A stretch of 9,426 nucleotides of DNA from Phascolarctobacterium sp. (lineage in GTDB: Bacteria; Bacillota; Negativicutes; Acidaminococcales; Acidaminococcaceae), in assembly GCA_022718015.1 (NCBI GenBank), contig JAIHZV010000030.1, positions 1 through 9,426 of the forward strand, written 5' to 3'. A program made the translations under genes and the position numbers. Positions 1 to 5,775 of the stretch are shown here, in pieces; position 1 is the first letter of the stretch; each line of letters starts with the position of its first letter. Under the pieces are notes generated by a model. It ran no database searches and was not told the origin of the DNA. It saw only the letters and a program-made list of their open reading frames with translations.

Positions 1-69
1 GGCGATTGGAATCGAACCCACAACCTGCTGATTACAAATCAGCTGCTCTGCCAATTGAGCTATGCCAGC
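1..69 (-). tRNA. tRNA-Thr (anticodon UGU), 3' end cut by window edge
   Basis: Read on the minus strand, the gene starts at base 69 with acceptor strand GCTGGCA. It continues with a GCTC/GAGC D stem, a GCTGA/TCAGC anticodon stem around loop TTTGTAA (anticodon TGT at bases 36-34) and T loop TTCGATT. Sixty-nine nucleotides are present; the last bases of the acceptor stem, the discriminator and any CCA lie beyond the left edge. Two pairs are imperfect: a G·A in the middle of the T stem (positions 51:63) and an A·C at the base of the acceptor stem (7:66). A perfect consensus promoter sits just upstream, so the gene is probably expressed. The anticodon reads ACA and, by wobble, other Thr codons. 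Confidence 0.93.
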
Positions 70-85
70 ACAAATTACTTATATA

Positions 86-114
86 ATTATAAGGTACAAC
101 AGATATTTTGTCAA
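86..114 (-). promoter_or_regulatory. Consensus sigma-A promoter of tRNA-Thr
   Basis: The minus strand carries TTGACA (bases 114-109), a 17-nt spacer and TATAAT (91-86). Both hexamers are perfect consensus at optimal spacing. The predicted start, about 7 nt past the -10, leaves a leader of only about 10 nt before the tRNA 5' end at 69, as expected for a stable-RNA promoter. No T-rich hairpin is visible between the uppP stop and this promoter, so some read-through from uppP is also possible. Confidence 0.9.
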
Positions 115-148
115 GTGCTTCTTCGCTTCTGCGAGAAAAATATCCCGC

Positions 149-952
149 TTACAGGTAAAAATACCAGTAGGTGAAGCCTGCGAGCAGAATACGATAAACA
201 GCAAAGCTGGTCAAATCATACTTATGCAGGAACTTCAGGAACCACAGCACCGAAGCATACGCAACAACAAAGGAAACCACGAAGCCAATTGCCAGCACCT
301 GCAGGTCTCCGGCGGAAAGGCTGCTGAGATTTTTCAGCAAATCATAGATGCAGGCCACAAACATCAGCGGCACAGCAATCAAAAAGGTGTAGTTTGCTGC
401 AGCATTGCGCGTCAGGCCAACAAGCAGACCACCGGCAATCGTACTGCCGCTGCGCGAAAAGCCCGGCCACAGGGAGAGGAACTGATATATACCAACCCAA
501 ATAGCCTGTTTAATGCTGATTTTGTCCACATCATCCACAAGCTCTGCCTCGCGGCCCTTTGTCCTATGCTCTGCATACATCAAGAGCACACCGCCGAGGA
601 AGAGACCAATCGCCACAGTGAACGGCGAGAAGAGATAAGCCTTGATATATTTATACAGGAAGAAGGCCACGGCCATAACCGGCACAATACCGGCCGCCAC
701 GTGCCAGACGCTGAGGCCCTTGTGGACGTCCCAGCCATCCTTCGTGAAGAAGCGGGCAAAGCGCTCCTTATAAATAAAAATAACAGACAGGATCGCACCC
801 AGCTGTACAAAAACGTCAAACACATCTGCCAGCGGACCTTCAAAGCCCAGCATATGCCCGACAATAATCATATGACCAGTAGACGATACCGGCAAAAATT
901 CTGTTAAGCCTTCAACGATACCAACAATAACGGCAAGTAAATTCTGATCCAT
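149..952 (-). CDS. uppP: Undecaprenyl-diphosphatase UppP (BacA family)
   Basis: This 267-aa integral membrane enzyme dephosphorylates undecaprenyl diphosphate to the monophosphate lipid carrier used for peptidoglycan and other wall polymers; it also confers bacitracin tolerance. Both family signatures are present. The N-terminal motif EGLTEFLPVSSTGH spans residues 14-27 and holds the active-site Glu, Ser and His; the second motif, PGFSRSGSTI, spans 163-172 with the catalytic Arg at 167. Several hydrophobic segments fit the usual multi-pass fold (for example about 44-62, 83-100, 110-126, 188-206, 215-240 and 248-266). Length is typical. The ATG at 952 is preceded by AAAGGA about 8 nt upstream. 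The gene appears monocistronic, with its own promoter and the terminator of pfkA upstream. The LWPGFSRSG form resembles the proteobacterial version more than that of Bacillus. Confidence 0.96.
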   Translation of the reverse strand: MDQNLLAVIVGIVEGLTEFLPVSSTGHMIIVGHMLGFEGPLADVFDVFVQLGAILSVIFIYKERFARFFTKDGWDVHKGLSVWHVAAGIVPVMAVAFFLYKYIKAYLFSPFTVAIGLFLGGVLLMYAEHRTKGREAELVDDVDKISIKQAIWVGIYQFLSLWPGFSRSGSTIAGGLLVGLTRNAAANYTFLIAVPLMFVACIYDLLKNLSSLSAGDLQVLAIGFVVSFVVAYASVLWFLKFLHKYDLTSFAVYRILLAGFTYWYFYL

Positions 953-985
953 ACCTTACATCCTTTCAAAACAATAAGCTTCTAT

Positions 986-1014
986 ATTATACTCTAAATT
1001 CTATAAGACTGCAA
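986..1014 (-). promoter_or_regulatory. Predicted sigma-A promoter of uppP
   Basis: The minus strand has a perfect TATAAT (bases 991-986) preceded by exactly 17 nt and a weak -35, TTGCAG (1014-1009). The start would fall near base 979, giving a leader of about 27 nt to the uppP ATG. The -35 matches consensus only in its first three bases, so the call rests mainly on the -10 and the position between the pfkA terminator and uppP. Confidence 0.6.
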
Positions 1015-1085
1015 TTAAAATTACTTATCTTCACGCAAATTTAACAGGCAGAGATTTCTTTTGCTGCAGCATAAACTCTCCGTAC

Positions 1086-1115
1086 AAAAAAGAGGACGGC
1101 CACCGCCATCCTCTT
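1086..1115 (-). terminator. Intrinsic terminator of pfkA
   Basis: On the minus strand AAGAGGATGGC and GCCGTCCTCTT form an 11-bp stem closed by a 4-base loop (GGTG), with one G·U pair. The descending arm runs into a T tract (plus-strand A's at 1086-1091). It lies 30 bases past the pfkA stop. The G·U pair becomes an A·C mismatch on the opposite strand, which agrees with minus-strand function. Confidence 0.9.
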
Positions 1116-1144
1116 CACTATACTGCTCCAAGCTTAATTGTCAA

Positions 1145-2239
1145 TTAATCACCAAAGCACATGCCCAGCTGACGTCCCGTGCGGATAATCTCGCTGTCCA
1201 CAGGCACCTGGCGCGGCTGCGAAGCAGCCTTTTGGATATAAACAGTAACAATCTGGTCATGGTAAAGCGAAACCATAACATTATATTCACCGCGCAGGCA
1301 GGCCTCTGCTGCTGCCACACCGTAGCGTGTAGACAGTACGCGGTCATATGGAGTAGGCGAACCGCCGCGCTGCAGGTAGCCCAGCACCGTGCAGCGAGAC
1401 TCTATGCCCGTTGCTTCTTCAATAGCGTTCGCCACCTTCTCGCCAATACCGCCAAGGCGGATAGGCTCGAAGCTGCCCTTAACCATACGCGCCACCGACA
1501 TCTCGCCGCCCTCAGGCTTCGCGCCCTCAGCAGCAACCACGATGCTGAAGCTCTTGCCGGCCGCCTTACGCGCTTCAATCTTCTTGATTACAGAATCCAG
1601 CTTATAGGGAATCTCCGGCAGCAGGATAACATCTGCGCCGCCTGCAATGCCGCTGTGCAGCGCAATCCAGCCTGCATAGCGCCCCATAACCTCCAGCACC
1701 ATAACGCGGTGATGCGATTCTGCCGTCGTATGCAGACGGTCGAGAGCCTCCGTCGCCATCGCCATCGCCGTGTCAAAGCCGAAGGTACGCTCCGTGCATG
1801 GCAAATCGTTGTCGATTGTCTTGGGCACGCCCACAACCTTCACGCCGCACTCACGTGCCAGCTGCGCACCGATATTCAGACTGCCGTCGCCGCCGATAAC
1901 TACCAGCGCTTCAATATCGTACTTTTTGAGATTCTCCAGCACCCTCTCGCGCATATCCTTATACACAAGCTCGCCGTTTTCCTCCACAGCAAACTTGAAG
2001 GGGTTATCGCGGTTCGTCGTGCCTAAGATAGTGCCGCCGCGAGGCAAAATACCCGACACAGCAGCATAATCCATCAGCTGCAGGTTATCATTGACAAGGC
2101 CGTTGAAGCCATTGATAACGCCATAAACCTCGCAGTCATTCTGCAAAAAGGTTTTGACAACAGCACGGATAACAGCATTCAGGCCGGGGCAGTCGCCACC
2201 GCCTGTCAGCACAGCAAAACGACGTTTTTTATTTTCCAT
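1145..2239 (-). CDS. pfkA: 6-phosphofructokinase, Gly104/Lys124 (group III-like) type
   Basis: This cytoplasmic glycolytic kinase phosphorylates fructose 6-phosphate to the 1,6-bisphosphate. It has 364 residues, longer than the 320-aa E. coli PfkA type. Visible motifs are GGGDCPGLN at 13-21 (nucleotide loop), GGDGS at 116-120, PKTIDND at 139-145 with catalytic Asp143, MGR at 185-187 and QRGG at 290-293. In E. coli numbering it has Gly104 but Lys124. The Gly predicts ATP rather than pyrophosphate use; the Lys is shared with pyrophosphate-dependent and group III enzymes. The start is the ATG at 2239, preceded by GGAGG six bases upstream; an in-frame upstream extension (to 2275) lacks this. The gene lies 71 bp downstream of the ATPase gene with no clear promoter between them, so co-transcription is plausible. 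It is visibly GC-rich compared with that neighbour. Confidence 0.95.
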   Translation of the reverse strand: MENKKRRFAVLTGGGDCPGLNAVIRAVVKTFLQNDCEVYGVINGFNGLVNDNLQLMDYAAVSGILPRGGTILGTTNRDNPFKFAVEENGELVYKDMRERVLENLKKYDIEALVVIGGDGSLNIGAQLARECGVKVVGVPKTIDNDLPCTERTFGFDTAMAMATEALDRLHTTAESHHRVMVLEVMGRYAGWIALHSGIAGGADVILLPEIPYKLDSVIKKIEARKAAGKSFSIVVAAEGAKPEGGEMSVARMVKGSFEPIRLGGIGEKVANAIEEATGIESRCTVLGYLQRGGSPTPYDRVLSTRYGVAAAEACLRGEYNVMVSLYHDQIVTVYIQKAASQPRQVPVDSEIIRTGRQLGMCFGD

Positions 2240-2262
2240 AGCACGCCTCCATATATAACAAC

Positions 2263-2291
2263 GGCGATAAAGCACAGCGTGCCTTATCGCC
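2263..2291 (-). promoter_or_regulatory. 13-bp hairpin in the pfkA leader
   Basis: On the minus strand GGCGATAAGGCAC and GTGCTTTATCGCC pair over 13 bp, including one G·U, around a 3-base loop (GCT). It sits 20 nt after the ATPase-gene stop and just ahead of the pfkA ribosome site. The bases that follow (GTTGTTATAT) are only moderately T-rich, so it could be a weak terminator, an mRNA-stability hairpin or a translational control element. The top of the hairpin is complementary to the bases beside the pfkA start (see findings). Confidence 0.6.
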
Positions 2292-2310
2292 CGTTAAAAT
2301 CATAATATCA

Positions 2311-2775
2311 TTAAGCCTCTACGTTCCAAATCTTGAAACCATCCGGGCTGATACGGATTGCCTCAGTACCATCAAATTTGTCATAGCACAGGTTGCCATT
2401 ATCAATGTAGCCAGGCCATGCAGTAACAATCGTAAATTTTTTGCTAAGCTTACGCATGAGGCTGTCAGTGTTAATGTGGAATACAGGTACAAACAGAGTT
2501 TGCAGTCTGTCAAGAATGATAACATCGGCATTGTAGCTTGCAAGAATGTCTGCAAACATATCCGGAGCATACAGACCTCTATCTGCAGCCGGAATAGCCA
2601 GGAACTCTTCGCTGATCAGCATACGGCAGTCAACATAAGTCCATTTCTTTTCGTCCGCAGCTTCACGCAGGACTTTGCTCTTACCGCTGCCCGGTTTACC
2701 GGTTACAATAACTACATTACCTTGGTCGGCCTTAGCCGCTTCAACAACCTTTACCAATTCTTCAACTTGATTCAT
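2311..2775 (-). CDS. Orphan BrxF-like P-loop ATPase
   Basis: This is a 154-aa soluble protein. It shows Walker A GKPGSGKS at 26-33, a Walker B-like strand ADVIILD at 83-89 ending in Asp89 with Arg rather than an acidic residue next, and the segment TAWPG at 118-122. The C-terminal half, with TAWPG followed by an NGNLCY strand and a short acidic tail, matches my memory of BrxF, the small P-loop protein of BREX-3 phage-defence systems. I infer that family from motifs and length, not from a search. No other BREX gene (brxC, pglZ, methylase) is visible; the neighbours are sigH and pfkA. The start is the ATG at 2775, preceded by AGAGGAGGT; an upstream in-frame GTG at 2796 would place that ribosome site inside the gene. 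It appears to have its own sigma-H-like promoter. The cellular role is unknown; it could equally be a different small AAA-like ATPase. Confidence 0.72.
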   Translation of the reverse strand: MNQVEELVKVVEAAKADQGNVVIVTGKPGSGKSKVLREAADEKKWTYVDCRMLISEEFLAIPAADRGLYAPDMFADILASYNADVIILDRLQTLFVPVFHINTDSLMRKLSKKFTIVTAWPGYIDNGNLCYDKFDGTEAIRISPDGFKIWNVEA

Positions 2776-2789
2776 TTGAAAAACCTCCT

Positions 2790-2816
2790 CTAACACCGAA
2801 GTGTAAGTTTACTTAC
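2790..2816 (-). promoter_or_regulatory. Competing hairpins beside the ATPase-gene ribosome site
   Basis: In the minus-strand leader, GTAAG-TAAA-CTTAC (2816-2803) forms a 5-bp hairpin. The same CTTAC continues into CTTACAC-TTCG-GTGTTAG (2807-2790), a second hairpin with a UUCG tetraloop and one T·T mismatch. Its last base adjoins the AGGAGG ribosome site. The two share the CTTAC strand and cannot form together. A regulatory role is inference. Confidence 0.45.
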
Positions 2817-2833
2817 TTCTTTGTTACTGTTAT

Positions 2834-2860
2834 ATTCGCTACGAATCCCAAAAATCCTCT
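2834..2860 (-). promoter_or_regulatory. Candidate sigma-H promoter of the ATPase gene
   Basis: The minus strand reads AGAGGATTT (2860-2852), 11 nt, then AGCGAAT (2840-2834). This fits the Bacillus SigH consensus as I recall it (RnAGGAwWW, 11-12 nt, RnnGAAT) at every defined base. The same site contains TATAAC, but no sigma-A -35 lies at a suitable distance. It begins four bases past the T-tract of the sigH terminator, and the start near 2827 would give a leader of about 50 nt. The sigH gene itself is directly upstream. Confidence 0.62.
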
Positions 2861-2863
2861 AAT

Positions 2864-2898
2864 AAAAAAACATCATTCTGAAATATTCAAAATGATGT
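2864..2898 (-). terminator. Intrinsic terminator of sigH
   Basis: On the minus strand ACATCATTTTGAA and TTCAGAATGATGT form a 13-bp stem with one G·U pair and a 3-base loop (TAT), followed by seven T's (plus-strand A's 2864-2870). It lies 26 bases past the sigH stop. The wobble pair and the T tract both fit minus-strand transcription. Confidence 0.93.
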
Positions 2899-2924
2899 CT
2901 GTTTTTGTTACAGTTTTATCAGTA

Positions 2925-3662
2925 TCAGCCGTTTTTGGACTCCTTATCCTTGAATCTTTCGTAGGGATCGAGAGCCATAAGACCGCTATAAACACTGCGC
3001 AGATCTGTAATATCGCTTTTGCTGTTGATGCACTTCTCCAGCTTGCGCTTTACGCGCTGCAAAGCATTATCTATGGATTTGATGTGACGGCCAAGGTCGG
3101 CCGCAATCTCCTGATAGGATTTGCCGTCCAGATAGCTCATGAGCACCTTCCATTCGAGGTCGCTCAAAATATCATTCATCTTATCCTCAATATCGCTGAA
3201 CTCCTCGCGGCTGATAACCATATCCTCGGGATTAGCAACCTTCACTCCGCTGATAACATCCAGCAGCGTGCGGTCACTGTCCTCCTCATAGATAGGCTTA
3301 TTCAGCGAAACGTAGGAATTGAGCGGAATATGCTTTTGTCTGGTCGCAGTTTTGATTGCCGTGATAATCTGTCTCGTTACACACAGCTCCGCGAAAGCAC
3401 GAAAGGAGGCCTGCTTGTCGTTTTTAAAATCACGAATCGCCTTATACAGGCCGATCATGCCCTCCTGGATAATATCCTCACGCTCTGCACCAATCAGAAA
3501 ATAGCTGCGTGCTTTAGCTCTGACAAAGTTTCTGTATTTATGCAGCAAATACTCCTGCGCGAGTACGTTGTCATGCTCCTGCGCCTCCAAAACGATGTCC
3601 TCATCAGTCATTTTGGCAAAAGCGTCATAGGGATCGTTCTGCATTTCCGTATCTGTAGTCAT
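2925..3662 (-). CDS. sigH: RNA polymerase sigma factor SigH (Spo0H)
   Basis: This sigma-70 family factor directs RNA polymerase to stationary-phase, competence and early sporulation promoters in Firmicutes. It is 245 aa from the ATG. Region 2 (about 30-105) is nearly identical to the Bacillus protein as I remember it, for example YRNFVRAKARSYFLIGA (43-59), the QEGMIGLYKAIRDF stretch and TRQIITAIKTATRQKHIP. Region 4 (about 160-210) carries SYQEIAADLGRHIKSIDNAL, the helix-turn-helix for -35 binding. About 30 extra residues (211-245) follow where the 218-aa Bacillus protein ends. The start is uncertain: the GGAGG site is 12 nt from the ATG at 3662 (long) and 3 nt from an in-frame TTG at 3671 (short). 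It has its own promoter and terminator, although yacP lies just upstream. Confidence 0.96.
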   Translation of the reverse strand: MTTDTEMQNDPYDAFAKMTDEDIVLEAQEHDNVLAQEYLLHKYRNFVRAKARSYFLIGAEREDIIQEGMIGLYKAIRDFKNDKQASFRAFAELCVTRQIITAIKTATRQKHIPLNSYVSLNKPIYEEDSDRTLLDVISGVKVANPEDMVISREEFSDIEDKMNDILSDLEWKVLMSYLDGKSYQEIAADLGRHIKSIDNALQRVKRKLEKCINSKSDITDLRSVYSGLMALDPYERFKDKESKNG

Positions 3663-3716
3663 AAATAACAATTTCCTCCGTTGAGTTCTTTTCTCATATA
3701 AAACAGTATTGCTCTA

Positions 3717-3745
3717 ATTATAGCCTTTAAAACTGTTCCCGTCAA
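3717..3745 (-). promoter_or_regulatory. Strong sigma-A promoter of sigH
   Basis: The minus strand has TTGACG (3745-3740), 17 nt, then TATAAT (3722-3717): five of six and six of six consensus bases at optimal spacing. The TGA inside the -35 is the yacP stop codon. An AACAGT/ACTGTT inverted repeat (3702-3707 and 3732-3737) is centred exactly on the -10. The start near 3710 gives a leader of about 48 nt. Confidence 0.85.
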
Positions 3746-4260
3746 CTTTTCAGGCGACGTAATTTTTCCAGATGCTCCAGCACATGACCGCTCACCCGTC
3801 CGCCAAGCTCGTTACGGTTCAGCGCACGGTTAGGGACCTTCATTCTGGCGGCAATCTCTTTTTTTGCCTTATGATACTGCTCGCGAAATTCACGCGAGGA
3901 AATTCTGTAGGCACCTGCGCCCAGAATATTAATCTGCTCAGCATAATCGCTCGTCACAACAAAGACCTTAGCCCTCGTCTTGCCCAGCTCATAGGCACGG
4001 CGTTCAATCCAGGAGTCCGCCGTTTCGCCCTCGTTCGTAAAGACGACCTCAATACCGTGAATCTGCTCCATCGCAGCCAGGCCTGCAACCTCCTGCGCAT
4101 CGAAAACCACAATCGCACGATAGCCCTTGAAGGCTGCATATTCTGCTACGCCGGCAATCAGAAGCTCGCGGGCGTGCTCCAGGTTTACCTGACGCAGCTG
4201 GGCAAATTCCTTCCAGGCATTGATAACATTATAGCCATCGACAATAAGATATTCACCCAT
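3742..4260 (-). CDS. yacP: YacP/Rae1-family NYN-domain ribonuclease
   Basis: This 172-aa protein has a PIN-like NYN nuclease fold. The Bacillus member, Rae1, is a ribosome-associated endoribonuclease that cuts certain mRNAs in a translation-dependent way; I infer the same activity here. Acidic residues expected at the metal site are visible: Asp8 in YLIVDGYNVI, Asp54 in VVFDA, Asp82 in GETADSWIE and Asp105 in VVTSDYAEQ. Length agrees with the 170-aa Bacillus protein, and a basic, Lys/Arg-rich C-terminus follows. The start is the ATG at 4260, with GAGGTG six bases upstream; the rlmB stop TGA forms part of that ribosome site, suggesting coupling. An in-frame GTG at 4269 is possible but less likely. 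It is the last gene of the gltX operon before the separate sigH promoter. Confidence 0.92.
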   Translation of the reverse strand: MGEYLIVDGYNVINAWKEFAQLRQVNLEHARELLIAGVAEYAAFKGYRAIVVFDAQEVAGLAAMEQIHGIEVVFTNEGETADSWIERRAYELGKTRAKVFVVTSDYAEQINILGAGAYRISSREFREQYHKAKKEIAARMKVPNRALNRNELGGRVSGHVLEHLEKLRRLKS

Positions 4261-4270
4261 GCCCTGCACC

Positions 4271-5023
4271 TCACGCCAGCTGGTGTCTTTGTCTTACGAC
4301 CTCATACATCAGCACAGCTCCTGCAGCAGATGCATTCAGCGAATTGACACCGCCGTTCATAGGAATACTGATAACGTCATCACATTTCTGCTTTACCAGA
4401 CGGCCGACGCCCTTGCCCTCTGCGCCGATAACCAGCACAATCGGACCGGTCATGTTGGCAGCATAGTAATCCACGCCGTCCATATCTGCACAAACCACCC
4501 AGCAGCCACGCTGCTTGAGCTCTTCAATCGTCTGCGCGATATTGCCAATCTGCACCACCGGCACATATTCCACAGCACCGGCAGAAATCTTGGCTACGAC
4601 AGCGTTGAGCGGACAGCTGCGGCGGCGCGGCATCAGCACGCCATGCACGCCTGCAGCATCAGCGCTGCGGATCAGTGCGCCCACATTCTGCGGATCCTGC
4701 AGCTCGTCGAGCAGCAGAATAAAGGGCTCCTCGCCCTTCGCCGCAGCACGGTCAAACACTGCATCCAGCGTCTGAAAGGCAATCGGTGCTGCCAGGGCTG
4801 CTACGCCCTGATGACGCAATCCCTTAGCCATTTTATCAAGCTTATCAGGCTTCACAGTCTCGACAGGCACGCCCTTGGACTTCGCCAAAGCGACGATTTC
4901 TCCCAGACTGCCGCCATGAGCGCCCTCAGCCAGCAATATTTTGTTAATCGGACGCTGGCCGCGCAGTGCCTCGCTTACGGCATTGCGACCAGCGATTAAA
5001 TCGTTGTTCGGTTGCTCATTCAT
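4271..5023 (-). CDS. rlmB: 23S rRNA 2'-O-methyltransferase RlmB (TrmH/SpoU family)
   Basis: This 250-aa SPOUT-class enzyme is predicted to transfer a methyl group from S-adenosylmethionine to the ribose of G2251 (E. coli numbering) in the 23S P loop. All three SpoU motifs are present: DPQNVGALIRSADAAGV at 109-125 with the catalytic Arg119, VIGAEGKGVG at 198-207, and ISIPMNGGVNSLNASAA at 218-234. An N-terminal substrate-binding domain (about 7-75, starting LIAGRNAVSEAL) precedes the catalytic knot, as in RlmB rather than in the shorter TrmL. The ATG at 5023 has AGAGGA seven bases upstream and lies 12 nt past the thyX stop; yacP follows after 10 nt. The related mitochondrial or tRNA Gm18 enzymes are less likely given this gene order. 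Confidence 0.93.
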   Translation of the reverse strand: MNEQPNNDLIAGRNAVSEALRGQRPINKILLAEGAHGGSLGEIVALAKSKGVPVETVKPDKLDKMAKGLRHQGVAALAAPIAFQTLDAVFDRAAAKGEEPFILLLDELQDPQNVGALIRSADAAGVHGVLMPRRRSCPLNAVVAKISAGAVEYVPVVQIGNIAQTIEELKQRGCWVVCADMDGVDYYAANMTGPIVLVIGAEGKGVGRLVKQKCDDVISIPMNGGVNSLNASAAGAVLMYEVVRQRHQLA

Positions 5024-5035
5024 AAAGGTTTCCTC

Positions 5036-5734
5036 TTACTTTTCTTCCTTCTTTGCTTTGGCTGCCAAAATCGCCTGCAAACGGCCGCAGCTCATAGCGC
5101 CTTCGTGACATACGCCTTCGGAAACACAGGTCGGACCGGCATTTTCAAAAATAACCGGCGCCACCTCCCGGCACTGGCGCAGCATTTCATTTGCCAGCGC
5201 ACGGATTTCCCATTGCGCACGTGTGCAGCAGCGCAGGCTGAAGAAGTTCAGCAGCGAGCGTGCATTAAAGGTGCAGACAATCTTTGTTTCCGTAGCGTTC
5301 GGCAGAATATAACGCGCATCCTCCGCCGGAATATCCAGCGCGATAAACTCGTCATACATTTCCTGAATCTCCGTCATCAGCTTAGCAAACTTGGCCTTCG
5401 CCTCCGGCTTCGACGCAATGGAAGCAGGCATAATCGTTTCAAAATCATGCTCCTTCACATAGCGCTGCGATTGCTGCGAATAGGAAGCAATGCGGTGGCG
5501 CACCAGCTGATGCGTCAGCACACGCGACACGCCCTCAATCGCAAAGGTGAAGGTCACATGCTCGAGCGTAGACAAATGCCCCATGCTTACCAGCCTGCGT
5601 ACCAGGTTAGCTGCCTGCTCGTCGCTGATTTTTTCCTCCAGCTGCGCGGCGCCAATCGGCGAATAGCAGAGGCGGGCACTCATAGCAACAGTGCGCTCAG
5701 GCTCCGGCGTATGACGTACTAATTTTACCATCAT
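5036..5734 (-). CDS. thyX: Flavin-dependent thymidylate synthase ThyX
   Basis: This enzyme converts dUMP to dTMP using methylene-tetrahydrofolate as carbon donor, with FAD and NADPH as reductants, and works as a homotetramer. The ThyX signature RHRIASYSQQS (RHR, seven residues, Ser) spans 79-89; upstream lies the family's STLEHVTFTFAIEGVSR segment, and the C-terminal FNARSLLNFFSLRCC and AQWEIR segments are also typical. It is 232 aa, a normal length. Three ATGs compete. The one at 5743 abuts the AGAGGAG ribosome site, so I choose 5734, spaced nine bases; 5731 is also possible. It sits 41 bp after mrnC and 12 bp before rlmB, an unusual insertion compared with Bacillus, where mrnC is followed directly by rlmB. 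Whether a thyA gene exists elsewhere cannot be seen. Confidence 0.96.
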   Translation of the reverse strand: MMVKLVRHTPEPERTVAMSARLCYSPIGAAQLEEKISDEQAANLVRRLVSMGHLSTLEHVTFTFAIEGVSRVLTHQLVRHRIASYSQQSQRYVKEHDFETIMPASIASKPEAKAKFAKLMTEIQEMYDEFIALDIPAEDARYILPNATETKIVCTFNARSLLNFFSLRCCTRAQWEIRALANEMLRQCREVAPVIFENAGPTCVSEGVCHEGAMSCGRLQAILAAKAKKEEK

Positions 5735-5745
5735 CGTCAACATCT

Positions 5746-5773
5746 CCTCTCTTTCAACAGACGGATAGAGAAG
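5746..5773 (-). promoter_or_regulatory. Hairpin covering the thyX ribosome site
   Basis: In the mrnC-thyX gap, minus-strand CTTCTCT (5773-5767) can pair over 7 bp, including one G·U, with AGAGAGG (5752-5746), which is the core of the thyX ribosome site. The loop is 14 nt. If it forms, it would lower thyX translation. This is inference from complementarity only; purine-rich ribosome sites often find chance partners. Confidence 0.35.
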
Positions 5774-5775
5774 TC

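Noticed and set aside
115..148. Terminator between uppP and the tRNA promoter
   Set aside because: Only a short imperfect GCGGGA/TCTCGC pairing is present, with no T tract after it on the minus strand.
62..907. Long plus-strand ORF opposite uppP
   Set aside because: It overlaps the tRNA and runs antisense to a clear UppP; the translation shows no membrane pattern or known motif and has no ribosome site.
1061..2026. 321-codon plus-strand ORF opposite pfkA
   Set aside because: It is a low-complexity His/Arg/Ala-rich translation opposite an intact kinase gene, starts inside the uppP leader region and crosses the pfkA terminator.
2311..2924. Part of a complete BREX or other defence island
   Set aside because: All neighbours are housekeeping genes, and no methylase, PglZ, BrxC-like ATPase, integrase or attachment repeat is visible in the window.
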